A stretch of DNA of 10,329 bases from JBMOGA01 sp049318625 (GCA_049318625.1 JBMOGA010000093.1:1-10329); one strand, 5' to 3'; positions 1 to 7,342 are shown, counted from the first letter of the stretch. Numbers and translations: made by a program. Notes: generated from the sequence alone by a model not told the origin.

Positions 1-1
1 A

Positions 2-47
2 AGTTCTCATCCTGATTGACGCTGAGTTCTCACCTTGATCGCCGCCG
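2..47. repeat. Imperfect 23-bp tandem direct repeat at left edge
   Basis: Two adjacent 23-bp units, 2-24 and 25-47, both begin AGTTCTCA and match at 18 of 23 positions by eye. The second unit runs into the last codons and the stop codon of the neighbouring minus-strand membrane protein gene. Short repeated units near an end are typical of some insertion sequences, for example the IS21 family, so this may be the inner edge of an element lying left of the window. No transposase is visible here, so that origin is an inference. Confidence 0.45.
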
Positions 48-422
48 CGCAGCCGCGACGAACCCGAGCACGCGCACGGGCAAGGGCATGATGTTGGGCG
101 TGCTGATGAGCACCAATGCCGCGGCCCACAGTGCCGCGCCCGCGGCAAATGACGGACCGCTGGCCTCGAGCGACATAGCTGAACCCGAGACAACCAACGC
201 CTGGCCAGCAATAAAGACGAGAAAGCCTGCGGCGAGGACGTCTTGTCCGTGCCGCATGAAGTGAACCGCAAGCAGGGCCGCCCCGACTACGAGTGCGGTG
301 CCATCGACTCCCCACGCCAACCCTCGCAGTGCGGCTGAAGGGGCGAAACTGCCGGCCAAGCCAAGGAGTGCGCCAATGATGAGGCACACAGGCGCAACAA
401 CAGATGGGCGTTCGTTGGACAT
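30..422 (-). CDS. Small multi-pass membrane protein, probably 3'-truncated
   Basis: This is a 130-residue hydrophobic protein that I cannot assign to a named family. Four membrane segments are visible at about residues 9-27, 35-55, 61-83 and 90-107, with a His/Arg-containing loop (HFMRHGQD) between the second and third. An in-frame ATG also lies at 428, but AGGGAG at 429-434 abuts it, while the ATG at 422 has a normal 6-nt spacing, so I chose 422. The C-terminus begins what looks like a fifth hydrophobic segment (PVRVLGFVAA), then changes abruptly to basic residues (ARRRSR) and stops inside the 23-bp repeat. This suggests the original 3' end was lost by an insertion or deletion. It is divergent from the cupin gene starting at 546. 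Function unknown. Confidence 0.55.
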   Translation of the reverse strand: MSNERPSVVAPVCLIIGALLGLAGSFAPSAALRGLAWGVDGTALVVGAALLAVHFMRHGQDVLAAGFLVFIAGQALVVSGSAMSLEASGPSFAAGAALWAAALVLISTPNIMPLPVRVLGFVAAARRRSR

Positions 423-545
423 GATCATCTCCCTGGTGGCCCCCTTCGACGCTTGCGCATGCCGAGGGTCACGGTCTTTATCGAGCCGACCGCATCGGCG
501 ATCGTCAAGCTAGCCGTTGACTGGTGGCTTCCGGAGGATCTTGCG

Positions 546-1034
546 ATGACCGACATGAAGGCGAAAGCCAAGCCCGTCGAGGCCACGCCGGCTGAGCGCC
601 GATGGTTTCTTGGACTGCCGACTTGGATCCGCGCTAGCGCCACTGAGACGAACGGCGCGCTCAGCCTGATCGATCAGGTGATCCCGGCTGGGTTCGAGTC
701 GCCTTGGCACGTTCATCACAACGAAGACGAGTCGTTCTTCGTTATAGAAGGCACGATGACCGTGGTGGTCGGCGATCGCGCCGTCACCCTCAATGCTGGT
801 GATTTCGGTTTTGGTCCTCGCGGCATCCCGCACGGTTTCCGCATCGAGGGCTCCAAGCCTGCCCGTGTGCTCGTGATGAGCAACGGGGGCGGTTTTGCTG
901 CGTTCATCAAGGAGGCTAGCGTTCCGGCGGAAAACGCAACGCCGCCCGAGCCAGACCCAGCCGACCTGCCAAAGCTCGTTGCCTGCGCGGAGCGCCACGG
1001 CATAACCATTCTCGGACCGCTGCCTGGCGTCTGA
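546..1034 (+). CDS. Single-domain cupin protein
   Basis: A 162-residue protein with a textbook cupin core. Motif 1, G(X)5HXH(X)4E(X)6G, spans residues 49-69 with metal ligands His55, His57 and Glu62. Motif 2, G(X)5PXG(X)2H, spans 85-96 and supplies His96. All four canonical metal ligands are present, so a metal-binding beta-barrel is expected. Neither reaction nor substrate can be read from the sequence: the family includes dioxygenases, isomerases and ligand-sensing proteins. An upstream in-frame ATG at 453 exists, but GGAGG at 533-537 lies 8 nt before the ATG at 546, which fixes the start. The C-terminal tail (about 125-162) is Pro/Glu-rich then helical. No signal peptide is seen, so it is probably cytoplasmic. 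In-phase TGA and TAG stops lie back to back at the end. Confidence 0.85.
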   Translation: MTDMKAKAKPVEATPAERRWFLGLPTWIRASATETNGALSLIDQVIPAGFESPWHVHHNEDESFFVIEGTMTVVVGDRAVTLNAGDFGFGPRGIPHGFRIEGSKPARVLVMSNGGGFAAFIKEASVPAENATPPEPDPADLPKLVACAERHGITILGPLPGV

Positions 1035-1483
1035 TAGAAGTGGCATTCTCTGCGGCGGACTGTGAAACCGGAAGGCTGTCGCGATACCCCAAATAGCTGC
1101 CGAGTTGCTGCGCTGCAGCGCATCGGCGGTCAGGGCCAATCGCGTCGATTGGCGATCATGCATCCGAAGGCTTGCGGTGCGGCCGCTGGTGAGTAGGATA
1201 GCTGACAGTCGGCAATAGCCGGGACGGTTGAGGTTGACGGCACTGCGGACGCCGAAGAGGTGGATCAATAACGTCAACCATGACCTTGGCTGCGTGAAAA
1301 GACGGGTTCGACGCACTTGCAGCGAAAGGCTTACAAGGTGAACGGTGTGAGAGCTAAATTCGGACAAGCCAGCGACCGACCGTTGTTGGTTTGACAGCTT
1401 CGACCTGATCGTCGGCACCTGGATTGGTTTGAGAGTTCCGTTCATGCAGCGCTCCAGATACGGCATGAACGTAGTGGCCTGAA
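1035..1483. other. 449-bp gene-poor stretch
   Basis: No convincing coding region is seen on either strand. The long minus-strand open frame that crosses it continues antisense through the cupin gene and has no recognisable domain. A perfect 14-bp palindrome (TGCGCTGCAGCGCA) sits at 1109-1122. The stretch separates the cupin gene from the broken end of a solute-binding-protein remnant and is probably residue of past rearrangement. Confidence 0.4.
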
Positions 1484-1743
1484 CTACTGCTTGCAGGTAT
1501 TCGAGAAGCTCTTGCCCGTATTGTCCCAGGCCCCGCTGCCGGCCGCATCGGCGAGCGCAGCCGGCGAGGCGTAGGTCACATATGTCACCGGGACGCCGAG
1601 CCGCCGGGCGATCTCGGCGGCCATGTCGGGCGCGACGCCGACCGGGCCGCCGGTGTCCGAGCGCCCGGTGACGAGCAGGAAGTTCGACAGGTTGATCCCG
1701 GCGCGCAGAATGCCGGTGGGCGCCAATTGGGCTAGGACGACAT
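1484..1743 (-). pseudogene. Remnant of a family-3 (amino-acid-type) ABC solute-binding protein
   Basis: From 1729 down to about 1523 the minus strand encodes a typical N-terminal lobe of SBP_bac_3 proteins, with LAPTGILRAGINLSNF, then GVAPDMAAEIARRLGVPV, then ASPAALADAAGSGAWD. Similarity ends after GAWD, and the frame runs on into 12 unrelated residues before a stop at 1484. The intact family is about 250 residues, so only roughly a quarter remains. The 5' end is also damaged. AAGGAG at 1751-1756 is correctly spaced before an ATG at 1743, but that frame stops after three codons (ATG TCG TCC TAG). A one-base shift restores the family frame, and a TTG at 1726 is the only other start-like codon. 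It lies downstream of permease 2 on the same strand. It is probably an unrelated decayed gene rather than part of the intact transporter, which has its own binding protein of a different family. Confidence 0.75.
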
Positions 1744-1758
1744 CTGTTCACTCCTTCT

Positions 1759-1781
1759 CGCCGCCTCGCCGCCTCGCCGCT
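1759..1781. repeat. 8-bp tandem repeat (CGCCGCCT, about 2.9 copies)
   Basis: Two perfect copies of CGCCGCCT and a third lacking one base lie in the 148 bp between permease 2 and the solute-binding-protein remnant. On the minus strand they sit just upstream of the remnant's AAGGAG ribosome binding site. This is a short low-complexity tract prone to slippage, with no known function. Confidence 0.6.
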
Positions 1782-1891
1782 CGGCGTGGGGCACTCGCTC
1801 GGTTGTTTCGGCGCGAGGCAGCGCGCCGTGTCGGGTATCGCACCTGGCCGCCGCGCGGATGGTGCGGTGCCGGGTGTTGTCGACGGCGCGC

Positions 1892-2644
1892 TTAGGAATA
1901 GCGCGCCCTCAGACGCCGGTCGAAGTAGAGCAGCACACTGCTGGCGCCGACCGCGAAGACGACCAGTAGAAGCGTCAGCGCCATGATAAGCTCGATCTTG
2001 TGTAAGCCGATCGCGGTCATCAGAAGATAACCGAGACCACGCTGGGACGCGAACATTTCACCAAGTAGCGTTCCGATCAGTGTCAGAGCAAATCCGATCC
2101 TGAGGCCCGTGAAGACCTCTGGCAGCGCAGCCGGCATCAGAACGTCGCGCGCCAGTTGGACATTGGTCAGCCGCATCACGCGCGCCGCCTTGATCAGGAC
2201 GGGCCGCACGTTGCGTACCGCGTTGATCGTGAATAGCGCGATCGGGATGACGCCGTGAATGGTGCCGAATGCGATCTTGGCCGAGATGCCAAGCCCGAAC
2301 GTCAACAGCAGGATGGGATAGAGGGCGATCTTCGGGATCGAATACACGGCCACCAGTACAGGCTCGAAAACATCGGCGGCAAACTGATTGTAGCCGAGCA
2401 CGAGTCCGATCGCCAGACCGATGCCGACCGCCAGTACCAGCGCCCAAGCGAAAGCAGTCCCGGTTTCCAGGAGATGCACGTTGAGTTCGCCGGTGGCGAG
2501 CAAATGGCCAGTGTGGACGATCGTGTCGACCGGGCCGCGCACCGCCACATCGCCGACGACCCAATAGAGGACCTGCCAGCCGGTCAGTACGACGGCGATC
2601 AGCACCGCCGTCTTCGTCAACGTGCCGGTTGCCTCACCGTTCAT
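1892..2644 (-). CDS. ABC transporter permease 2 (SsuC/TauC type)
   Basis: A 250-residue inner-membrane permease of the nitrate/sulfonate/taurine (NitT/TauT) family, BPD_transp_1 type. Membrane segments are near residues 12-30, 63-84, 96-118, 125-142, 185-200 and 222-243. The EAA-type cytoplasmic loop that docks on the ATPase is at about 152-175 (KAARVMRL, ending in MPAALP). Its usual conserved Gly is Arg158. The ATG at 2644 overlaps the stop of permease 1 as ATGA. An in-frame codon 36 nt further upstream would lie inside permease 1 and is less likely. The segment EPVLVAVYSIPKIALYPILL has a clear counterpart in permease 1, so the two are paralogues that probably pair as a heterodimeric channel. 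It is the last intact gene of the operon. Substrate unknown. Confidence 0.9.
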   Translation of the reverse strand: MNGEATGTLTKTAVLIAVVLTGWQVLYWVVGDVAVRGPVDTIVHTGHLLATGELNVHLLETGTAFAWALVLAVGIGLAIGLVLGYNQFAADVFEPVLVAVYSIPKIALYPILLLTFGLGISAKIAFGTIHGVIPIALFTINAVRNVRPVLIKAARVMRLTNVQLARDVLMPAALPEVFTGLRIGFALTLIGTLLGEMFASQRGLGYLLMTAIGLHKIELIMALTLLLVVFAVGASSVLLYFDRRLRARYS

Positions 2645-3393
2645 CGCCGTCCTCGCTTCGCCATGATGCGGCGCTCCCACTGAACCAGCACCATGTTGAT
2701 GGCAATCGAAACAAGCAGGATGAGCACGATCAGCGGGTACATCGTGGCATTGTCGAAGTTATTGTAGGCGAAGCTGATCTCGTAACCCATGCCGCCGCGC
2801 GACATGATGAACTCGGCACCGATAATGCCGATGAGGGCGTAGGCGACGGCGAACTTCACCCCAGTCATGATGTAGGGTACCGCCGATGGTAGTGTAACGT
2901 TCACCGCCGTTTCGAGTGCCGACAGACGCTGCACCTTGGCCGTCTTGAGCAGGACACGGGGCACGCGGTCGAGGCCATTGAGTGTGTTCACGATGACAGC
3001 GACGACCGCCAGCATGAAGCCGATCAGGATCTGCGGCAGGTCGCCGAGCCCGAACAGCACGATGAGCAATGGATAAAAGGCAAAGATGGGGATCGCGTAG
3101 TAGGCGGCAAACAGGGGCTCCAGTGTCTCGCGAACGGGTCGAAGCCGATGCAGCACCAGGGCGGTGGGCACGCCGACCGAGACCGACAACACGAATGCGT
3201 ACAACGCGTTGCTCAGGGTCTTGGCGATCGCCCCGTTGAGCTTGCCGAGCCAGAGCATCTGAGCGAGGTCGATGGCGATCCGGTGAGGCGGCTGCATGGT
3301 CAACCGGTCGATCACGCGAAACTGGCAAAGCACTTCCAAGAGCAAGATGACCGCCGCAATCGCCGTGACGCGCCACCACGCTGCTTTTGTCAT
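2641..3393 (-). CDS. ABC transporter permease 1 (SsuC/TauC type)
   Basis: A 250-residue inner-membrane permease of the same NitT/TauT family as the next gene and of exactly the same length. Hydrophobic segments lie at about residues 9-25, 60-82, 95-117, 121-141, 179-197 and 219-237. The EAA-type loop is near 150-173 (KTAKVQRLSAL to LPSAVP), with Arg156 where the family usually has Gly. The ATG at 3393 overlaps the ATPase stop as ATGA. The open frame extends upstream to 3915, but that extension is Arg-rich shadow of the ATPase gene and is rejected. It presumably pairs with permease 2 and works with the ATPase and binding protein encoded just upstream. Confidence 0.9.
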   Translation of the reverse strand: MTKAAWWRVTAIAAVILLLEVLCQFRVIDRLTMQPPHRIAIDLAQMLWLGKLNGAIAKTLSNALYAFVLSVSVGVPTALVLHRLRPVRETLEPLFAAYYAIPIFAFYPLLIVLFGLGDLPQILIGFMLAVVAVIVNTLNGLDRVPRVLLKTAKVQRLSALETAVNVTLPSAVPYIMTGVKFAVAYALIGIIGAEFIMSRGGMGYEISFAYNNFDNATMYPLIVLILLVSIAINMVLVQWERRIMAKRGRR

Positions 3394-4202
3394 GGACCGG
3401 TCCCCGGCCGGCCGATGGCCTTCAACGATTCCGCCCGCAGCGCGCGCCAGAGTCGCGCTGTGATGGCTCCGAACCGCTCGTCCTCGACGATCCGGCTGTC
3501 GCGATCGGCCGGCCAGCCTGTCTCGACGACATCGAGCAACCGTCCGGGCCTCGCTGACATCACGCCGATGCGATCCGCCAGCATGGCTGCCTCGTCGAGC
3601 GCATGGGTGATGAGGAACACCGTCGCGCCGGTCTGCCGCCACAGCCGCAATACTTCGTCGCCCATCAGTAGGCGGGTCTGCTGGTCGAGAGCCCCGAACG
3701 GCTCGTCGAGGAGGATCAGCCGCGGCTCGGTGACGAGCGTGCGGGCGATGCAGACTCTCTGGCGCATGCCGCCCGAGAGCTGCGCGGGATAGCTCGCCGC
3801 AAAGCCCTCGAGGCCGGTCATCGCGAGTGCCTGCGCGACCCGCGCGTTGCGAGCGGCGGCTGGCAGCGCCATGCGGCGCAGCCCGAAGGCGATGTTGCCG
3901 GCGACCGTGAGCCACGGAAAACAGGCATCCTCCTGGAACACAACGCCGACGCCGTCCGGGATGTGCGCGCCGATCGGCGTCCCTTCGAACGTGATCTCAC
4001 CTCGAGACGGCGCGGTGAGGCCGGCGATCAGGTCGAGCAGCGTCGACTTCCCGCAGCCCGATGGACCGACGAGCGCGAAGAACTCGCCGGCCCTGAGTTC
4101 GAGATCGATCGGCCCGAGCGCATGCACCGTGTCGCCGCCGGGCCGCGTGAAGCTCTTCTCGATACCTCGCAGACCGACATGCACGTTGTTGACGACGGTC
4201 AT
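3390..4202 (-). CDS. ABC transporter ATP-binding protein (SsuB/TauB type)
   Basis: A 270-residue ATPase with a complete nucleotide-binding domain: Walker A GPSGCGKST at 46-54, Q-loop Gln90 in VVFQEDACFPWLTV, ABC signature LSGGMRQR at 142-149, Walker B LILLDEP at 162-168, D-loop ALD at 171-173 and switch His200 in TH. The Q-loop context and the tail after about residue 215 (ARPGRLLDVVE) match the SsuB/TauB/NrtD group. It should energise import through the two permeases encoded directly downstream. Its ATG overlaps the binding protein stop as ATGA, and its own stop overlaps the permease 1 start in the same way. This implies coupled translation and fixed stoichiometry. Confidence 0.95.
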   Translation of the reverse strand: MTVVNNVHVGLRGIEKSFTRPGGDTVHALGPIDLELRAGEFFALVGPSGCGKSTLLDLIAGLTAPSRGEITFEGTPIGAHIPDGVGVVFQEDACFPWLTVAGNIAFGLRRMALPAAARNARVAQALAMTGLEGFAASYPAQLSGGMRQRVCIARTLVTEPRLILLDEPFGALDQQTRLLMGDEVLRLWRQTGATVFLITHALDEAAMLADRIGVMSARPGRLLDVVETGWPADRDSRIVEDERFGAITARLWRALRAESLKAIGRPGTGP

Positions 4203-5194
4203 TTCACGGTCTTGAGATCATCGGGAAGGTAGCTGGTGTCGACCGACTTGCTGATGTCGATATCGCCCTGGAGCGCCCCAACGCTTTTCTGCACGTCGAT
4301 CGTGCGCTTCAATCCTTCGAGATGGATCTGTCCCTCGCCCCAGTACGGCACGCCAGCGGTGACACTTGTGGTCAAATTGCGCACCGTACTGAGCGCCACC
4401 TCCGGCTCGATCTTGTAGACCTTGGCGATGATCGCCGCGGCCTCTTCGGGGTTCTTGTGCATGAATACGACGGCACGCCGGCGCGCGCGCAGCACGGCTC
4501 GTATGAACTCGCTGTTCGCGGCCGACTGCCCGCCGATCGTCACACCGACGACGTTGGCCAGCGGCGGCAGCACGTCGCTAGCCTTGGCGATCACCCGGTA
4601 CTTGGACTGGAACTTTGACCATAGCGGTTCGGGAAGAGGCGCGACGTCGATCTGGCCGATATCGAGCGCGGCCACACCTTCGCCAAATCCACCCGTCTTG
4701 ACCAGTTCGACATCGCTGGTCTTGAGCCCGCCGGACTCGATGATCAGCGTGGCAAGGCCCTGGCTGGTCGAGCGCGGATTGGTGTAGCCGAACTTCTTGC
4801 CCTTGAGATCCTTCGTCGACTGTATAGGCGAGTCCGGTTTTACAACCCAGGCAAACTCGGCAACCGTCTGCACCGTGCCGGCGATGATGCGGATGTCCAG
4901 ACCTTGCTGGACCGCCGCCGCAACCACGTTCGGATTGACCTCGCCGTACGGGACGTTCCCGGCCAACATGTTGCGCAGCGTGGTGCCGCCGCCGGCCGAG
5001 GTGAGGATGCCGGTGACGTTTGCGCCCTCCTCCTTGAAGTAGCCCTTTTCGAGCGCGACGGCGTACGGCATGCCATTGGCAGAGACACCGTAGTTGCTGA
5101 CGACGATCTCTTCGGCACACACACGAGCGGCAAGCGTGCCCGCGGCGAGCAAAGTAGCGGCATGGATGAGCACGGCGATGGGACGGTGTTTCAT
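4199..5194 (-). CDS. Periplasmic ABC substrate-binding protein (NMT1/SsuA-like)
   Basis: A 331-residue secreted binding protein. Residues 1-27 form a Sec signal peptide (basic MKHR, hydrophobic core, VCA before EE), so mature protein likely begins at Glu28. The body follows the SsuA/TauA/ThiY (NMT1-like) pattern: GMPYAVALEKGYFKEEGANV, the ligand-cleft stretch SAGGGTTLRNMLAG, KDLKGKKFGYTNPRSTSQG in the hinge region, and a C-terminal domain with KNPEEAAAIIAKV. Relatives bind sulfonates, nitrate, thiamine precursors, aromatic acids and others, so the ligand is not predictable. AGGAGG at 5199-5204 precedes the ATG at 5194 by 4 nt; longer in-frame starts up to 5359 lack this and would overlap leuD. 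A 97-bp gap separates it from leuD, the only gap in the operon, so a secondary promoter is possible but no convincing one is seen. Confidence 0.9.
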   Translation of the reverse strand: MKHRPIAVLIHAATLLAAGTLAARVCAEEIVVSNYGVSANGMPYAVALEKGYFKEEGANVTGILTSAGGGTTLRNMLAGNVPYGEVNPNVVAAAVQQGLDIRIIAGTVQTVAEFAWVVKPDSPIQSTKDLKGKKFGYTNPRSTSQGLATLIIESGGLKTSDVELVKTGGFGEGVAALDIGQIDVAPLPEPLWSKFQSKYRVIAKASDVLPPLANVVGVTIGGQSAANSEFIRAVLRARRRAVVFMHKNPEEAAAIIAKVYKIEPEVALSTVRNLTTSVTAGVPYWGEGQIHLEGLKRTIDVQKSVGALQGDIDISKSVDTSYLPDDLKTVK

Positions 5195-5291
5195 GGTTCC
5201 TCCTGGTGTTCGACTTCTTTTTGTCGGCACGTATGGTCGTGGTCTGCGGGTCAAGTCTCGTCCGATCCGGCAGCAATCGTGGTGCGCATCA

Positions 5292-5909
5292 TCATGGCGT
5301 CGGATAGAGCCAGGGCTTGGCGGCGCGCGCTCCAGCATGGAACGCTTGGATCTCGGCATCGTGACGTAACGTCATTTCAATCTCGTCGTCTCCCCGCATC
5401 AAACCGGACTTGCGGGAAGTAGGCACACCGAAATGGTGGCCCCGTCCATCGGGACCGGTCACCGTCTCAGCGGCCAGATCGAGCGCGAGCCGCGGCACCT
5501 CGGAGGTTTCAATGAGCGCCAGCAGTTCGTCCAGTGTCGTCACCGTGATCTGCGCCGCCAGCAGACCGTTGCGGAAGGCATTTTCATAGAAGATGTCCGC
5601 AAAGCTCGGTGCCAGCACGCACCGGAACCCGAAGCCGGCCAGCGCCCACACGGCCGCCTCGCGCGAGCTGCCGCAGCCGAAATTGGCCCCCGCCACCAGG
5701 ATCTGGGCCTGTCGGTACGGCGGGCGGTTGAGCACGAAGTCGGGCCGCTCGCGACCGCCGTCGTCGTAGCGCCACGCGCCGAACAGACCGCGGCCGTAGT
5801 CGGCGGTGGCCGTGCGCAGCCAAGCTGCGGGAATAATGGCATCGGTATTGATGTTGGGTGTCGGCATCGGCGCCGCGATGCCGGTGAAGTTGCGGAACGG
5901 CGTTCTCAT
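5292..5909 (-). CDS. leuD: LeuD-like small subunit of a 3-isopropylmalate dehydratase-family hydro-lyase
   Basis: A 205-residue protein of bacterial LeuD length and layout, expected to cap the active site of the LeuC-like subunit encoded immediately upstream. Family landmarks are NINTDAIIP at 19-27, NFGCGSSRE at 76-84, APSFADIFYENAF at 100-112 and a C-terminal GDDEIEMTL. The Ser-Ser-Arg of the aconitase-family active site is retained (81-83). Two motifs differ from leucine-pathway enzymes. The usual REHAPWAL reads REAAVWAL, losing the His, and the usual IIPKxFL is IIPAAWLRT, losing the Lys. No leuA or leuB is nearby. A catabolic or specialised hydro-lyase (citraconate-, dimethylmaleate- or homoaconitate-type substrate) is therefore at least as likely as leucine synthesis. 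The start ATG overlaps the leuC stop as ATGA. The symbol reflects family, not proven role. Confidence 0.9.
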   Translation of the reverse strand: MRTPFRNFTGIAAPMPTPNINTDAIIPAAWLRTATADYGRGLFGAWRYDDGGRERPDFVLNRPPYRQAQILVAGANFGCGSSREAAVWALAGFGFRCVLAPSFADIFYENAFRNGLLAAQITVTTLDELLALIETSEVPRLALDLAAETVTGPDGRGHHFGVPTSRKSGLMRGDDEIEMTLRHDAEIQAFHAGARAAKPWLYPTP

Positions 5910-7342
5910 GGTCGCATATGCCTCCGCACGTCGGTGAAGTGGCCGGCGATGGCCGCCGCCGCCACCGTTGCCGGGCTGGCAAGGTGGGTTCGGCTGCGGG
6001 CGCCTTGGCGGTTTTCGAAGTTGCGGTTCGAGGTCGCGATGCAGCGCTGGCCCGGCGCGACGACGTCCTCGTTGATGCTGACACACATCGAGCAGCCGGC
6101 CTCGCGCCACTCGAAGCCGGCCTCCTTGAAGATCGTGTGAAGCCCTTGGGCCTCGGCTTCCCGCTTCACCGAAGCCGAACCGGGCACCACCAACGCACGG
6201 ACGTGCGGCGCCACCCGGTGACCGCGCACCACGTCCGCGGCGGTAGAAATGTCGGAGAGGCGCGCGTTGGTGCACGAGCCGATAAAGGCGACGTCGATGG
6301 GAATGCCGTCGATCGGCCGACCGGGCTCAAGACCCATATACTGCAGCGCGGCAGCGGCCGAATCGCGCCGCGCGGCGTCGGCATAGCCGGCCGGATCGGG
6401 AATGCAGGCATCGATGCCGGCGACGTCCTGTTGGGTCGTACCCCATGTCACCTGCGGCGCCAGCGCGTCGCAGTCGAGTACGGCTTCGCGGATGAACTCG
6501 GCGTCGGCGTCGCTGTACAGATGGCTCCAGGCGACGAGTGCGGCATCGAGATCGCCACCCTTCGGTGCCATGTCACGTCCCAACACATAATCGAAGGTGA
6601 CACTATCCGGCGCGATCAGACCCAGTCGCCCGCCGAGCTCGATCGACATGTTGCACAACGTCAGTCGCGCCTCGACCGGCAGCGCACAGATCGCGTCGCC
6701 CGAATACTCGACTGCCGAGCCCTGTCCGGCGGAAATGCCGAGCGCGCCGATCGTGAACAGCATGAGATCCTTGGCGGTCACGCCCTCGGGCAAACGGCCA
6801 CGGTAGTTGATCCGCATGGTCCGCGGCCGGACGAGAGCCAGCGTCTGGGTCGCCAGGACGTGCTCGACCTCGCTGGTTCCAATGCCGATGCCCAGCGCCC
6901 CCAGCCCGCCGACTGTCGAGGTGTGGCTGTCGCCGCAGGCCAGCACGCATCCCGGCAGGGCGAAGCCGAGCTCGGGTGCAATCACGTGCACGATACCCTG
7001 GCGCGGATCGCCGATGCCAAAGTGGCGAATGCGATGGGCATAGGCATTGGCGCGCATGAGTGTGAGCAGTTCTCGGCCACCCGGATTGGTCTGCTCGTCA
7101 CGACCAGGCGCGGTCGACAGGATGTGATCCTGAGTAGCGATCGTCAGCTCCGGATGGCGCACACGCCGCCCGGACCGCGCAAGGTTCTGGAATGCGATGG
7201 CGCTCGTCGTCTCCTGCAGCACGTGACGGTCGACGAACACCAGATCACGCCCGTCGTCGAGCGTGGCGACGCGGTGGCTCTCCCAGATCTTCTCGAACAG
7301 GCTGCGGGGCAACTTTCCTTGGCCAACCCGATCTATACTCAT
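5906..7342 (-). CDS. leuC: LeuC-like large subunit of a 3-isopropylmalate dehydratase-family hydro-lyase
   Basis: A 478-residue aconitase-superfamily protein, slightly longer than typical LeuC (about 466-470). The three [4Fe-4S] ligands are present: Cys357 in GSCTNAR and Cys417/Cys420 in CSMC. Their spacing is identical to that in E. coli LeuC. Other signatures are VDRHVLQETTS near the N-terminus, QGIVHVIAPE, CGDSHTSTVGGLGALGIGIG, TSEVEHVLATQTL and the C-terminal TSNRNFENRQG. The enzyme should catalyse reversible hydration/dehydration (stereo-isomerisation) of a hydroxy-dicarboxylate together with LeuD. I chose the ATG at 7342 because family similarity begins just after it. The ribosome site is weak (GGGGA about 10 nt upstream), and a GTG a few codons earlier is an alternative. 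It is first in a six-gene operon that continues into an ABC importer and is divergent from a LysR regulator that probably controls it. Confidence 0.92.
   Translation of the reverse strand: MSIDRVGQGKLPRSLFEKIWESHRVATLDDGRDLVFVDRHVLQETTSAIAFQNLARSGRRVRHPELTIATQDHILSTAPGRDEQTNPGGRELLTLMRANAYAHRIRHFGIGDPRQGIVHVIAPELGFALPGCVLACGDSHTSTVGGLGALGIGIGTSEVEHVLATQTLALVRPRTMRINYRGRLPEGVTAKDLMLFTIGALGISAGQGSAVEYSGDAICALPVEARLTLCNMSIELGGRLGLIAPDSVTFDYVLGRDMAPKGGDLDAALVAWSHLYSDADAEFIREAVLDCDALAPQVTWGTTQQDVAGIDACIPDPAGYADAARRDSAAAALQYMGLEPGRPIDGIPIDVAFIGSCTNARLSDISTAADVVRGHRVAPHVRALVVPGSASVKREAEAQGLHTIFKEAGFEWREAGCSMCVSINEDVVAPGQRCIATSNRNFENRQGARSRTHLASPATVAAAAIAGHFTDVRRHMRP

Noticed and set aside
453..545. 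Longer start for the cupin protein at 453
   Set aside because: GGAGG at 533-537 fits the ATG at 546, and the extra 31 residues lie in the divergent promoter region with no family similarity.
510..1751. 413-codon open frame on the minus strand
   Set aside because: It runs antisense through the well-supported cupin gene and across the solute-binding-protein remnant in a different frame, has low-complexity Arg/Ser composition and shows no domain. It is a product of high GC.
3394..3915. Long N-terminal extension of permease 1
   Set aside because: It lies wholly inside the ATPase gene in another frame, and the ATG at 3393 forms an ATGA overlap, so the extension is not coding.
5251..5292. 13-codon open frame between leuD and the binding protein (ATG overlapping the leuD stop)
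   Set aside because: It is too short, has no ribosome site of its own beyond coupling and no recognisable leader-peptide pattern.
5910..6275. N-terminal extension of the LeuD-like protein
   Set aside because: It overlaps the C-terminal coding region of leuC in another frame; LeuD similarity and the ATGA overlap place the start at 5909.
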